This document shows, piece after piece, positions 51,599 to 60,504 of a stretch of DNA of 64,000 bases. The notes under the pieces are model-generated. The model did not search any database. It was not told where the DNA came from and was given only the letters and a program-made list of their open reading frames with translations. The stretch is from positions 868,001 through 932,000 of the forward strand of contig OZ244836.1 in NCBI GenBank assembly GCA_965220645.1, in the 5' to 3' direction. This stretch comes from Aldehydirespirator sp965220645 (lineage in GTDB: Bacteria; Actinomycetota; Acidimicrobiia; Acidimicrobiales; Aldehydirespiratoraceae). Within the stretch, counting starts at the first letter, position 1. Every line of letters starts with the position of its first letter. The translations under genes were made by a program, and so were the position numbers.

Positions 51599-52542
51599 AT
51601 CGAGCCATGGAGACCGGCGAAGTCGTGATCGGCGTCGATGTAGGCGGGACGAAGACGCACGCGGCTGCCTTCGATCAGCATCTCAACGTCATCGCCGACC
51701 GAGTGGTGCCGACACTGACCGGGGGAGCGGATCAGGTCGGGGAGGGCATCATCTCCACGGTCGCCGCGCTGCAGCCCAACGGGCAACAACTCTCCGGTGT
51801 CGGGGTCGGTCTTCCCGGGATCGTGGACAGCTCGGCCGGGTCGGTTCGGCACGCATTCAACCTCGGGATCGGTGACGACGCCCTCGACATCGTGTCCCGT
51901 CTCAATGCCACCTTCGGGGCTCCCTGCTGGGTCGCCAACGACGTCGACGCGGCCGCCCTGGGCGTCTACGAGATCCTCTGTCGTGACGATCGCAGCCTTC
52001 GCGACCTCGTGTACCTCAGTATCGGCACCGGCATCGCGGCCGGAGTGATCCTCGATGGCCGCATCTACCGCGGCCACAACGGCTTCGCCGGTGAGATCGG
52101 CCACTTTCTCGTCGATCCCGACGGACCGCAGTGCGCGTGCGGGCTGCACGGCTGTCTCGAAGCGGTGGCGTCGGGGCCGGCCCTCTCCCGGCAATGGCCT
52201 CCGACGGGGCGGCACTCATCGGTGGAGGCGCTCTTTGCCGCGGCCGACCGCGGCGACGACAAGGCGACGCTCATCCTGCGGCGTGCCGTCGAGCATCTCA
52301 CCCGCGCCATCCAGATACTCGCCCTGACCTTCGACATCGATCGCATCGTGGTCGGCGGTGGCGTCGCGGACGTCGGCGGCTCGCTGCTCATGGACGCTCT
52401 CGCACAAGACCTGCACCGCCTTGAGAGTCCATCCCCCTGGACACGGGCCCTCAATCTCCCTGATCGCATCATGCTCAAGCCCCCCGAACCGGTCGGTGTC
52501 ATCGGAGCAGCCGCCTTGACCCGTGGGAGCCGAGCGGTGTGA
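51595..52542 (+). CDS. ROK-family amino-sugar kinase
   Basis: A 315-residue kinase. D-V-G-G-T-K-T near the N-terminus binds ATP phosphate; G-E-I-G-H and C-A-C-G-L-H-G-C-L-E form the ROK zinc/substrate region; I-V-V-G-G-G-V is near the C-terminus. There is no DNA-binding domain, so it is a kinase, probably for N-acetylglucosamine, giving the substrate of NagA. GTG 51595 overlaps the ATPase stop; ATG 51607 is an alternative. Its stop overlaps nagA. Confidence 0.86.
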
Positions 52543-53753
52543 CCGCGTTCAGCATCGTCGGAGGACGCTGCCTCACTACATCCGGACTCGAGGCCCTCAC
52601 CCTCACCTTCGAGAGCGACACCATCACCGCGTTGAGCCCGGCCGAGCCCGTCGCATCGGCCGCACCCGCGTCGCAAGGAGAACCCGAGGGCGCCGCAGCG
52701 ATCGACGCGTCAGGCCTCGTGGTCTCCCCGGGATTGATCGATCTGCAGATCAACGGCGGCTACGGCCACGATCTTCAGGACGACCCGGGGGCCGTATGGG
52801 ATCTGGGCCGCGAACTGCCCCGTAGCGGGGTGACGTCATTCCTCCCGACGATCATCTCCGGGCCCCGCGACCGCACGCGCTCGATGCTGGACGCGCTAGG
52901 GGCAAGACCCACCGGCTACTACGGAGCGGAACCGCTCGGAGCCCACTTCGAGGGCCCGATGCTGAGCACGCGGCATGCCGGCGCGCACCCGCACGATTAC
53001 CTGACCGGCGCCAGCGCCGACGTGATCGATGGGTGGTATCGCTCCACCGGGGTCACGATGGTGACGGTCGCTCCAGAGTTGGACGGTGCGCTCGACATCA
53101 TCGGCGAGCTCGACCGGCGAGGCGTCGTCGTCGCCGCGGGCCACTCAGCGGCGACCTCGGACCAGACGCTGGCGGCCATCGCCGCCGGGGTGACCACAGT
53201 CACCCATCTGTTCAACGCAATGGCTCCTCTCAGGCATCGAAGCCCCAATCTGGTCGGCGCGGCCCTGGCGGACACGCGCCTGACCGTCACCCTGATCGTC
53301 GACGGCGTGCACATCGACCCCGTCACGGTGGCTGCCGTCTGGAACGCCAAGGGCTCCGCCGGCATCGCCCTGGTGACCGACGCCGTCGCGGCCATGGGAC
53401 AGCCGCCCGGTGCCTACCGGCTATCCGGCACTCCCACCGTCTTCGATGGAGTGAGCATCCGCACTCATGATGGCGTTCTGGCCGGCAGCGCGGTCGCCAT
53501 GAACCAGGCTGCGGCCAACCTCGCCCAGTTCACAGGCTGCGACCGGCACGAGGCTCTGGCGGCTGCGACCGCCAACCCGGCGAGGATCATCGGCGAAGCC
53601 CGGCGCGGGCGTCTGGATCCGGGCTCGATCGCGGATGTGGTGCTCCTTGACGATGACTACCGGGTCCATGCGACAATCTGCGGCGGTCGAGTCTGCTACG
53701 TCGACGATGCAGCCCAGCACCGGCTACCAGGATCGCTCGTGAAGGATCTATAG
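52539..53753 (+). CDS. nagA: N-acetylglucosamine-6-phosphate deacetylase
   Basis: A 404-residue amidohydrolase. Metal and substrate motifs appear in order: L-Q-I-N-G-G, G-A-H-F-E-G-P, A-G-H-S-A, H-L-F-N-A-M, D-G-V-H and V-T-D-A. It removes the acetyl group from GlcNAc-6-P. GTG 52539 overlaps the kinase stop by four bases. nagB follows after a five-base gap. Confidence 0.95.
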   Translation: MTAFSIVGGRCLTTSGLEALTLTFESDTITALSPAEPVASAAPASQGEPEGAAAIDASGLVVSPGLIDLQINGGYGHDLQDDPGAVWDLGRELPRSGVTSFLPTIISGPRDRTRSMLDALGARPTGYYGAEPLGAHFEGPMLSTRHAGAHPHDYLTGASADVIDGWYRSTGVTMVTVAPELDGALDIIGELDRRGVVVAAGHSAATSDQTLAAIAAGVTTVTHLFNAMAPLRHRSPNLVGAALADTRLTVTLIVDGVHIDPVTVAAVWNAKGSAGIALVTDAVAAMGQPPGAYRLSGTPTVFDGVSIRTHDGVLAGSAVAMNQAAANLAQFTGCDRHEALAAATANPARIIGEARRGRLDPGSIADVVLLDDDYRVHATICGGRVCYVDDAAQHRLPGSLVKDL

Positions 53754-53758
53754 CCGCG

Positions 53759-54532
53759 ATGGAGATCGTCATCACCGGTTCGGCCCGAGAGGCTGCGATC
53801 ATCGCGGCCGGCGCCTTCGAGCGCCTGCTATCGGGCACCGACCATCCCGTCATCGGGTTGGCCACCGGCCGCTCCCCACTGCCCACCTACCACGAGCTCA
53901 TCGACCACTGCCGCAGTGGGCGGGTGAGTTTCGCTCGGGCGCGGCTGTTCCTGCTCGACGAGTACGTGGGCCTCGACCCCGAGCATCCGATGTCATGCCG
54001 GAACTTCATCCAGCGTGAGCTCATCGACCATGTGGACATACCGGAGGGCGCCCTGGTCGTGCCCGAGTGCGCGTCGCAGGATCTCGCTGCCGCGGGGGAC
54101 GCCTACGAGCAGCGCATCGCAAACGCCGGCGGCATCGACTTGCAGGTGCTCGGCATCGGCCGCAACGGCCACATCGGATTCAACGAACCGCCGTCCTCGC
54201 TCGCGTCGAGGACACGCCTGACGACGCTCGCCGCGACCACCCGCAAAGACAATGCAAGCTCGTTCGGCGATGAGCCGGACTCGGTGCCCCGGCACGGGAT
54301 CACCCAGGGCATCGGCACCATTCTCGAGGCTCGACACATTGTGTTGATTGCCACCGGTGAGGCCAAGAGCGAGCCGATCGCCAGGGCTATGGAGGGTCCG
54401 GTCACGGCGATGCTGCCGGCCTCCGCCCTACAGCTGCATCCCCACGCCACAGTCATCATTGACGAAGCTGCCGGTCGACAACTGAGCCATGCCGACTACT
54501 ACCGCGAGGCATATCGCAACAAGCCCGTCTAG
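53759..54532 (+). CDS. nagB: Glucosamine-6-phosphate deaminase
   Basis: A 257-residue isomerase/deaminase giving fructose-6-phosphate and ammonia. L-A-T-G-R-S-P, L-D-E-Y-V-G-L and G-I-G-R-N-G-H-I-G-F-N-E-P are diagnostic. Length is typical. It closes the operon that imports, phosphorylates, deacetylates and deaminates an amino sugar. Confidence 0.95.
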   Translation: MEIVITGSAREAAIIAAGAFERLLSGTDHPVIGLATGRSPLPTYHELIDHCRSGRVSFARARLFLLDEYVGLDPEHPMSCRNFIQRELIDHVDIPEGALVVPECASQDLAAAGDAYEQRIANAGGIDLQVLGIGRNGHIGFNEPPSSLASRTRLTTLAATTRKDNASSFGDEPDSVPRHGITQGIGTILEARHIVLIATGEAKSEPIARAMEGPVTAMLPASALQLHPHATVIIDEAAGRQLSHADYYREAYRNKPV

Positions 54533-54639
54533 AGGCACGTCTAGCCGGATCAGAGTTGAGCGAAATCTCTGAACCGCGGGAGGCCGCGAGTGCGTCTGTA
54601 GTGTCAGGCGTGTACGAGTGGCTGGCATTGGAGGCGAAG

Positions 54640-55881
54640 ATGGTCCGTACTCGAATGACCAGGCTGCTGGCCGCGGTGGTACTGCTGGCCGCGATGGCAC
54701 TGCTGGCCGCGGCGTGCAGCGACGACGGCGGCGAGGCCGTTACCCCCGACGAGCCGCAGGCCGTGGCGGAAGCATCCAGCACCACTCAAGCAGGACCGGA
54801 CGAGGTTTCAGACGGGGGCGATCCTGCCGAGGAGGACATCGTCCGGCCGTCCGACACCGACGATGACACCGCCGATGATGTCGAGAGTGGAGATGGCACC
54901 AGCACCTCGGAGGACAGCCGAGACGCCGCGCCCGTGGATGCCGCGACGCTGTTGGCGTCGGCCACGACGACGCTCGACGGACGCACCGCGCGGGGTGAGG
55001 CGACCTTCGATCTCGCACCGGGATTCAGCCTGAGAACGACCTTCGAGTCCGACGCCGATGGTGACCTCGCGGCGACGATCGAGTTCCCGCCGGGTCTCGA
55101 CCCGGAGTTCCCCGCCGGCTCTGACGGCGAGTTCCGGTACGTGGGCGGAGTGGTGTACGCGCGGCCCCCAACGCCAGCCGAGACCCTCGCAGAACTGGGG
55201 GTCGATGAAGCCTGGTTTGTGGTCGAGCCTCTTGCGGGCGACCCGATGAGCGACGCCATGGGATCGGGGGGAGGCCTCATGTGTGTCTTCCCCCAGTCAA
55301 CCGATGCCTTCTTCGGCGAATGCGATCCGCTGGGCGACACCGGCGCCTTCCTCCAGGCTGCCCGTGACGCGGAGGTCATCGGCCGCGAGGACGTGCGGGG
55401 CACCGAGGCCACACGAGTGCGCTTCGGAGTGTCGCTCATGGACTTGGCGGGTGAAGCGCTGGGTGAGGCTTTCGGCGAGAACGATCCCGAAGCATCCGAT
55501 GGAGCGTTCTTCGACGAGAGTTCCTCCGACCCGTTCGCCGAGGGACTGGATGAGTTCTTCAGCATGCTGGACACCGGTTTCGACGTCGAGGTGTGGATAG
55601 ACGATGAGAACATGATCCGGCGCCTGGCCTTCGATCTGGCGTCGATGTTCGCGGGTCTTGCCGGTCCCGACGCTGCCGCTGAGATTCCTTCGAGCCTGAT
55701 CACCGTCGAGTTCTACGACTTCGATGCCGACATCAGCGTGGAGGCCCCGCCGCCCGAGCTGATCGTGGACGAAGCCGACCTGCGCCGCAACGCCGGGGGC
55801 GGCGCCGGCGGCTCCGCGGCCGAGCCCAACGACGACGAGTACGAGGACACCTACGGCGAGACGGGCGAGCCCGGGCCCTAG
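54640..55881 (+). CDS. Large acidic lipoprotein, function unknown
   Basis: A 413-residue protein. ATG 54640 gives a signal ending in L-A-A-A-C, so the mature form is lipid-anchored. A long Asp/Ser/Thr linker of about 80 residues precedes a beta-rich domain (A-R-G-E-A-T-F-D-L...A-A-T-I-E-F-P-P-G) reminiscent of LppX/LprG-type lipid-binding lipoproteins, though the match is weak. The C-terminus is Gly/Glu-rich. ATG 54655 is an alternative start. Confidence 0.75.
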   Translation: MVRTRMTRLLAAVVLLAAMALLAAACSDDGGEAVTPDEPQAVAEASSTTQAGPDEVSDGGDPAEEDIVRPSDTDDDTADDVESGDGTSTSEDSRDAAPVDAATLLASATTTLDGRTARGEATFDLAPGFSLRTTFESDADGDLAATIEFPPGLDPEFPAGSDGEFRYVGGVVYARPPTPAETLAELGVDEAWFVVEPLAGDPMSDAMGSGGGLMCVFPQSTDAFFGECDPLGDTGAFLQAARDAEVIGREDVRGTEATRVRFGVSLMDLAGEALGEAFGENDPEASDGAFFDESSSDPFAEGLDEFFSMLDTGFDVEVWIDDENMIRRLAFDLASMFAGLAGPDAAAEIPSSLITVEFYDFDADISVEAPPPELIVDEADLRRNAGGGAGGSAAEPNDDEYEDTYGETGEPGP

Positions 55882-55889
55882 TCAGCCCC

Positions 55890-56591
55890 TCACCCGCGCT
55901 CCAGTCCGGAGCGTTCGTCGGGGGTGCGGCCGGCCAGGTCGGCTATGGGCGCCGGCGTCTCACCGTCACCGGCGAGGTCGGCGGAGGCGACCGGCGTCTC
56001 GAAGCGGGTGGTGATCGGAACCACGCCGGCCCACCACGGCCCGGCCATGTCGTCGGGCTCATCAACCGGGTCGCCCGCCCGGACCTTGGCCGATGCCTCC
56101 GCCAGCGGCATCTCCAGCACCAGCGTCTTGCGCAGATCCGTCCGCGACGGTGCGCGGACGGAGTCCCAGTGGGCCACCACGTGGTCGGTGACGAGCTTGA
56201 GCGCTCGGCGCTTTCCGTCCTCGTCGTCGATGCGGGTGGCCCGGCCCCGCACCACCACCGACCGGTAGTTCATCGAGTTGTGGAAGGGCGTGCGGGCCAT
56301 TACGAGCCCGTCGAGATGGGTGACGGTCACGCACACCTCGTGTCCCTCGCCCGTGCCGAGCAGGTGGTTGGCGGCTGCACCGTGCAGGTAGAGCCGCTCG
56401 CCGTCGTGCCCGTAGGCCATGGGCAGCACGAGGGGACCCTCCGGGGTGATCACTCCCACGTGGGCGATCAGCCCGGCGTCGAGGATCCCGAGGATCTCGT
56501 CGCGCTCGTAGCGGGCCCGCGGCTCCCCCCGCCGCACCCGCGTGCGCGCCGACGGCGCCCCGCCGAAATCGTCCGAATCCTGCGTGGCCAT
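55890..56591 (-). CDS. Pyridoxamine 5'-phosphate oxidase-like FMN-binding protein
   Basis: A 233-residue split-barrel flavoprotein. Y-E-R-D-E-I-L-G-I-L-D-A-G-L-I-A-H-V-G, P-L-V-L-P-M-A-Y-G, L-Y-L-H-G-A-A-A-N-H-L-L and N-Y-R-S-V-V-V-R-G-R-A match the PNPOx-like/nitroreductase-related family. Actual substrate is unknown. Two ATG codons (56594 and 56591) are possible starts. It converges on the lipoprotein gene and is divergent from pccB. Confidence 0.82.
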   Translation of the reverse strand: MATQDSDDFGGAPSARTRVRRGEPRARYERDEILGILDAGLIAHVGVITPEGPLVLPMAYGHDGERLYLHGAAANHLLGTGEGHEVCVTVTHLDGLVMARTPFHNSMNYRSVVVRGRATRIDDEDGKRRALKLVTDHVVAHWDSVRAPSRTDLRKTLVLEMPLAEASAKVRAGDPVDEPDDMAGPWWAGVVPITTRFETPVASADLAGDGETPAPIADLAGRTPDERSGLERG

Positions 56592-56683
56592 CATCGCATG
56601 CTACGGAGGGCCGCGGCCGACCGGCCGTGCGCCGTTCCGCGCCCCTCTCGCCTTCCACAGCCCCTCGGATAGCCTTTAGCGTC

Positions 56684-58240
56684 GTGGCGGAAGCGTCCAT
56701 GCACGACAAGCTCGAGGACCTGAGGGTCCGCAAGTCCGCGGCCCTCTCGGCCGGGACCGAGCGGTCGATCAAGCGTCAGCACGACAAGGGCAAGATGCTG
56801 GCCCGGGAGCGGCTCGACTACCTGCTCGACGACGGCTCGTTCCACGAGCTCGACATGCTGGCCCGGCACCGGGCCCACGAGGCCGGACTGGACGACCGGC
56901 CCTACACCGACGGCGTGATCACCGGCTGGGGGACCGTCGATGGCCGCAAGGTCTTCGTGTTCGCCCAGGACTTCACGGTGATGGGGGGCGCGCTGGGCGA
57001 GGTGTTCGCCGAGAAGCTCCACAAGGTGATGGACCTGGCGGTGTCGGTCGGAGCGCCCATCATCGGGCTCAACGACGGCGCCGGCGCCCGCATCCAGGAG
57101 GGCGTGGTCTCGCTGGACGGCTACGGCGGGATCTTCTACCGGAACGTTCAGGCCTCGGGCGTGATCCCCCAGATCAGCGTGATTCTCGGACCGTGCGCCG
57201 GGGGAGCGGTGTACAGCCCGGCCATGACCGACTTCATCTTCATGGTGCGCGAGAAGTCGCACATGTTCATCACCGGCCCCGACGTGGTGAGGACGGTCAC
57301 CGGCGAGGACGTGACCCTCGAGGATCTGGGAGGGGCCACCAGCCACAGCACCAAGTCTGGTGTGGCCACCTTCGTCGCCGCGCACGAGCATGACGTGCTC
57401 GACGACGTGAAGGCGCTGCTGTCGTTCCTGCCCTCCAACAACCTCGAGCAGGCCCCGGCATACAAGTCGGCCGATGATCCCGACCGCGAGTGCCCGGCGC
57501 TCGACACCCTGATGCCCGACAGCCCCAACGTTCCATACGACATGAAGGACGTGATCGCAGAAGTAGCCGACGACGGCGACTTCCTCGAGTACCACGCCTC
57601 CTGGGCCCGCAGCATCGTGTGCGGGTTCGCCCGCATCGACGGGCGCTCGGTTGGGGTGGTGGGCAACCAGCCGATGGTGCTGGCCGGTGTCCTCGACATC
57701 GAGTCGGCCGAGAAGGCGGCCCGCTTCGTTCGCACCTGCGACGCCTTCAACATCCCGCTCGTCACCTTCGTCGATGTCCCCGGTTTCCTGCCCGGCGTCG
57801 ATCAGGAGCACGGCGGCATCATCCGCCACGGGGCCAAGTTGCTGTACGCCTACTGCGAGGCCGCGGTGCCCCGCATCTCGGTGATAACCCGCAAGGCCTA
57901 CGGTGGCGCCTACGTCGTCATGGACTCCAAGGGCGTCGGCTCGGACCTCTCGTTCGCCTGGCCCTCTGCCGAGATCGCAGTCATGGGCCCTCAGGGTGCG
58001 GTCGAGATCATCTATCGCCGCGAGCTGGCCGACGCGGCCGACCCGCTGTCGCGCCGCAACGAGCTGGTGGACGACTACACGCAGCGGTTGGCCAACCCGT
58101 ATGTCGCGGCCGAGCGCGGGTTCGTGGACGAGGTGATCGAGCCGTCGCAGACTCGCCGCAAGATCGTGGCCGGCCTGCGGATGCTGGAGTCGAAGCGTGA
58201 GGAGATCCCCGAGCGCAAGCACGGGAACGTCCCGCTGTGA
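56684..58240 (+). CDS. pccB: Acyl-CoA (propionyl-CoA) carboxylase beta subunit
   Basis: A 518-residue carboxyltransferase. Features are K-G-K-M-L-A-R-E-R-L, D-G-A-G-A-R-I-Q-E-G, the oxyanion G-P-C-A-G-G-A-V-Y-S-P-A and the C-terminal crotonase half with V-D-V-P-G-F-L-P-G and K-A-Y-G-G-A-Y-V-V-M. It transfers CO2 from biotin to propionyl- or acetyl-CoA. GTG 56684 was used; ATG 56699 is an alternative. Its stop overlaps the small epsilon-like gene. The biotin subunit is not in this window. Confidence 0.93.
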   Translation: MAEASMHDKLEDLRVRKSAALSAGTERSIKRQHDKGKMLARERLDYLLDDGSFHELDMLARHRAHEAGLDDRPYTDGVITGWGTVDGRKVFVFAQDFTVMGGALGEVFAEKLHKVMDLAVSVGAPIIGLNDGAGARIQEGVVSLDGYGGIFYRNVQASGVIPQISVILGPCAGGAVYSPAMTDFIFMVREKSHMFITGPDVVRTVTGEDVTLEDLGGATSHSTKSGVATFVAAHEHDVLDDVKALLSFLPSNNLEQAPAYKSADDPDRECPALDTLMPDSPNVPYDMKDVIAEVADDGDFLEYHASWARSIVCGFARIDGRSVGVVGNQPMVLAGVLDIESAEKAARFVRTCDAFNIPLVTFVDVPGFLPGVDQEHGGIIRHGAKLLYAYCEAAVPRISVITRKAYGGAYVVMDSKGVGSDLSFAWPSAEIAVMGPQGAVEIIYRRELADAADPLSRRNELVDDYTQRLANPYVAAERGFVDEVIEPSQTRRKIVAGLRMLESKREEIPERKHGNVPL

Positions 58241-58470
58241 CCGCCAGAGGCCGAGCGGACAGGCCGCAGTACGCGGGCGGCTTGGAGGTCGTGTCGATCA
58301 CTCCGGACCCGACCGACTCTGAGCGCGCTGCCATCGTTGCCGCGGTCGAGGCGCTCCGCACCGAGATCTGGCCACACCTGACCGCCGCAATCATGCCGGC
58401 CCCGTCACCTCGCTGGCGCTACGCGGGCAGGCCGTGGAGGCGCCGGGCCGGCTACGGCGGCTGGGCCTGA
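58237..58470 (+). CDS. Acyl-CoA carboxylase epsilon-like subunit
   Basis: A 77-residue protein. The helical stretch S-E-R-A-A-I-V-A-A-V-E-A-L and the end S-P-R-W-R-Y-A-G-R-P-W-R-R-R-A-G resemble the small epsilon subunit that stabilises actinobacterial acyl-CoA carboxylases. GTG 58237 overlaps the pccB stop by four bases, which supports the assignment. It converges on aat with one base between. Confidence 0.72.
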   Translation: MTARGRADRPQYAGGLEVVSITPDPTDSERAAIVAAVEALRTEIWPHLTAAIMPAPSPRWRYAGRPWRRRAGYGGWA

Positions 58471-58471
58471 C

Positions 58472-59146
58472 TCAACAGCCCTGACCGCTCGCCGCGAACA
58501 TCACTGGAGGCGGGGAGGCGAGCAGTTCCGGCAGGCGGCGCAGGTATTGATGGCGCGGGATAGTGCTCACGCCGAGGGAGCGCAAGTGCGGCGTCGCCCA
58601 TTGGACATCGATCAGCCTCGGATGGGTGTCACGCAGGCCCGCAGCCAGCGCCACCAGTGCAACCTTCGAGGCATCCCTGGTGCGGTAGAACATGGACTCG
58701 GCCGCGAACAGCCCTCCCAACGCCACTCCATAGAGGCCGCCGACCAGCTCCGAATCGCGCCACGTCTCGACGCTGTGGGCGAAGCCCGCGTGGTGAAGGC
58801 GCACGTACGCGGCTTGCATCTGAGCATCGATCCAACCGTGGGGCCGGGCCGGATCCGCGCAGCCCTCTACGACTTCGGCGAAGGCGGTGTTCACTCTGAC
58901 CTCGAAGCGGCGGCACGCCTTGCGCAGCGAGCGGTGCACGACCAGCCCGTCGGGTTCCAGGACGCCGCGCTCGGCAGGGGACCACCAGCCGATGCGCCCG
59001 CCCGGCTTCATCGGCATGGGAAACAGCCCGCGGCTGTAGGCAGCCAGCAGGGTGGCCGGCTCGAGGTCGGCGCCGACAGCCACCAGACCCCCCTCGTCGC
59101 TGTGTGAGGGATCCGGGAAGACCCAGCGGCAATCGGGGGCCACCAC
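58472..59146 (-). CDS. aat: Leucyl/phenylalanyl-tRNA-protein transferase
   Basis: A 224-residue Aat that adds Leu or Phe to N-terminal Arg/Lys as an N-end-rule degradation signal. G-G-L-V-A-V-G-A-D-L, S-R-G-L-F-P-M, W-W-S-P-A-E-R and A-E-S-M-F-Y-R-T-R-D-A-S-K are diagnostic. GTG 59146 (or 59143) fits the family N-terminus; the longer frame upstream crosses the dispersed repeat at 59198-59245. Confidence 0.93.
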   Translation of the reverse strand: MVAPDCRWVFPDPSHSDEGGLVAVGADLEPATLLAAYSRGLFPMPMKPGGRIGWWSPAERGVLEPDGLVVHRSLRKACRRFEVRVNTAFAEVVEGCADPARPHGWIDAQMQAAYVRLHHAGFAHSVETWRDSELVGGLYGVALGGLFAAESMFYRTRDASKVALVALAAGLRDTHPRLIDVQWATPHLRSLGVSTIPRHQYLRRLPELLASPPPVMFAASGQGC

Positions 59147-59197
59147 TAGGGCACCTTGTGGGTGGCGGTTACTGCGTCGCGACGAGGCATCATGTTT

Positions 59198-59245
59198 CCC
59201 GCTCCTGTTCGCTTCGCTCACGGGCCGCTCGGGCCACGGCCTCGC
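59198..59245 (-). repeat. 48-bp dispersed repeat, copy C (between aat and a methyltransferase-like gene)
   Basis: A third copy of the element also found at 16901 and 18443, one to two bases different. The GCTCGGCCTCTG module follows after only four bases (59250-59261), compared with about 40 at the other two sites. It lies in the divergent gap between aat and the gene at 59280. Confidence 0.75.
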
Positions 59246-59279
59246 AAGCTCGGCCTCTGGGAGAGAGTAGGTTGGAACG

Positions 59280-59795
59280 ATGACCACCGGTGCCCGGGCC
59301 GCGGAGCGGCACTTGGCGGCGCCCCCTGGAGTCCTGCTGGAGGCGGTGGACGAGCGCTGCCGGGCGCTGGCCGCCACCGCGGTGGGCCGGGTCTTCAGCG
59401 TGCCAAGCGAAGGCGCCGACGCCGCTCTCGAGGCCGAGGGCCGCACCGGTGCCCGCTACGACACCATCCTGTCGTTCATGTGCACCCCGCAGGTGCCTTC
59501 CCTCGAGGACTACGTCGCCGCGATCGAACAGGTCCTGGCACCCGGCGGCTGGATCTGCATGGTGGAGCCGGCCGGACTCGTCCGCGGACCGGAGCGGAGG
59601 TGGCTGACCGGTCGACTCCGTCACCAGTCGCCCCAGCGGAGGGACAAGGGCCACGACGTGGTGTCAGCGGTGCGCTCCCGCGGCTTCATGGTCACCGACA
59701 TCCACCGCCGCGAGGCGCCGTCGGTGCCGGCGGCGTGGCGTCAGTACGTGGTTCTGAGGGCTCGCCGCGAGTCGCCTCGATCTCAGGCTTCATGA
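59280..59795 (+). CDS. Small methyltransferase-like protein
   Basis: A 171-residue protein. Y-D-T-I-L-S-F-M-C-T, then E-Q-V-L-A-P-G-G-W-I-C-M-V-E-P and a later S-A-V-R-S-R-G-F-M-V-T-D-I resemble the C-terminal half of class I SAM-dependent methyltransferases. The usual glycine-rich SAM motif is replaced by V-F-S-V-P-S-E-G, so activity is doubtful. ATG 59280 is the start. Its stop overlaps the next gene by ATGA. Confidence 0.65.
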   Translation: MTTGARAAERHLAAPPGVLLEAVDERCRALAATAVGRVFSVPSEGADAALEAEGRTGARYDTILSFMCTPQVPSLEDYVAAIEQVLAPGGWICMVEPAGLVRGPERRWLTGRLRHQSPQRRDKGHDVVSAVRSRGFMVTDIHRREAPSVPAAWRQYVVLRARRESPRSQAS

Positions 59796-60481
59796 ACCGA
59801 GTCGTCCTTGCCGGGGGCCGCGAGCTGGACGCGAGCACGCCCGCGGGTCGGGCTCTGTCGGGCTGCGGCTCGGTCGCGGTGGTGACGATGGCGGCCGCCT
59901 ACCGCCGACCCGACGCGCTCATCTCCCGGATCGGCGCCTGGGCTGAAACGTTGTCCATCCAGCATGCGGTGGTGAGCGCAGTGCGGCGGTCCGACGCGCT
60001 GGACCCGGATGTGTCCGGGCCGATCGCAGATTGCGACAGCGTGCTTGTGCTAGACGGGTCTCCCGCCCATTTTGTGAGCGCAGTCAAGGCGACCCCGCTG
60101 CTGGAGGCCATCGTGGCGGCTCAACGGCGCGGCGCCGATGTTGTCTGGTCGGGAGCGGCTGCGGCTGCAGTGTGCGCCTCGATGGTGGATGACCGTGGGG
60201 GCGCGCTCACGGTCGGCCTAGGGCTCTACGACGGCATCGTCGTCGCTGCGGGCTGGGAGAACTGGCCCCGCGATCGGCGCCGGCGCCTCTGGCGCATGGT
60301 CCCGGAATCGGTGTTGTTCATGGCCCTGGATTCGGGCGCAGCAGTGCATTCGACAGTCGAGCCGCAGGTGTTGGCGTCGTCGTCCAGCCCGGATGACTGG
60401 GCCGCGCTCGGTGGGGCGGTCGAGGCCCGCCGGGGTGGCAGTTCCGTCGATCTTGCGGGCTCGCCTGGAGGGACCGGATAG
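59792..60481 (+). CDS. Peptidase S51/cyanophycinase-like protein lacking the catalytic Ser
   Basis: A 229-residue class I glutamine-amidotransferase-like fold. V-A-V-V-T-M-A-A-A-Y-R-R-P near the N-terminus and the later G-L-G-L-Y-D match the S51 layout, but the nucleophile motif G-T-S-A-G-A reads W-S-G-A-A-A. It therefore probably does not cleave peptides. It overlaps the methyltransferase-like gene by four bases and may act with it. Confidence 0.6.
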   Translation: MNRVVLAGGRELDASTPAGRALSGCGSVAVVTMAAAYRRPDALISRIGAWAETLSIQHAVVSAVRRSDALDPDVSGPIADCDSVLVLDGSPAHFVSAVKATPLLEAIVAAQRRGADVVWSGAAAAAVCASMVDDRGGALTVGLGLYDGIVVAAGWENWPRDRRRRLWRMVPESVLFMALDSGAAVHSTVEPQVLASSSSPDDWAALGGAVEARRGGSSVDLAGSPGGTG

Positions 60482-60504
60482 CGCGGCGCCGGCTGCGTGC
60501 GCGG

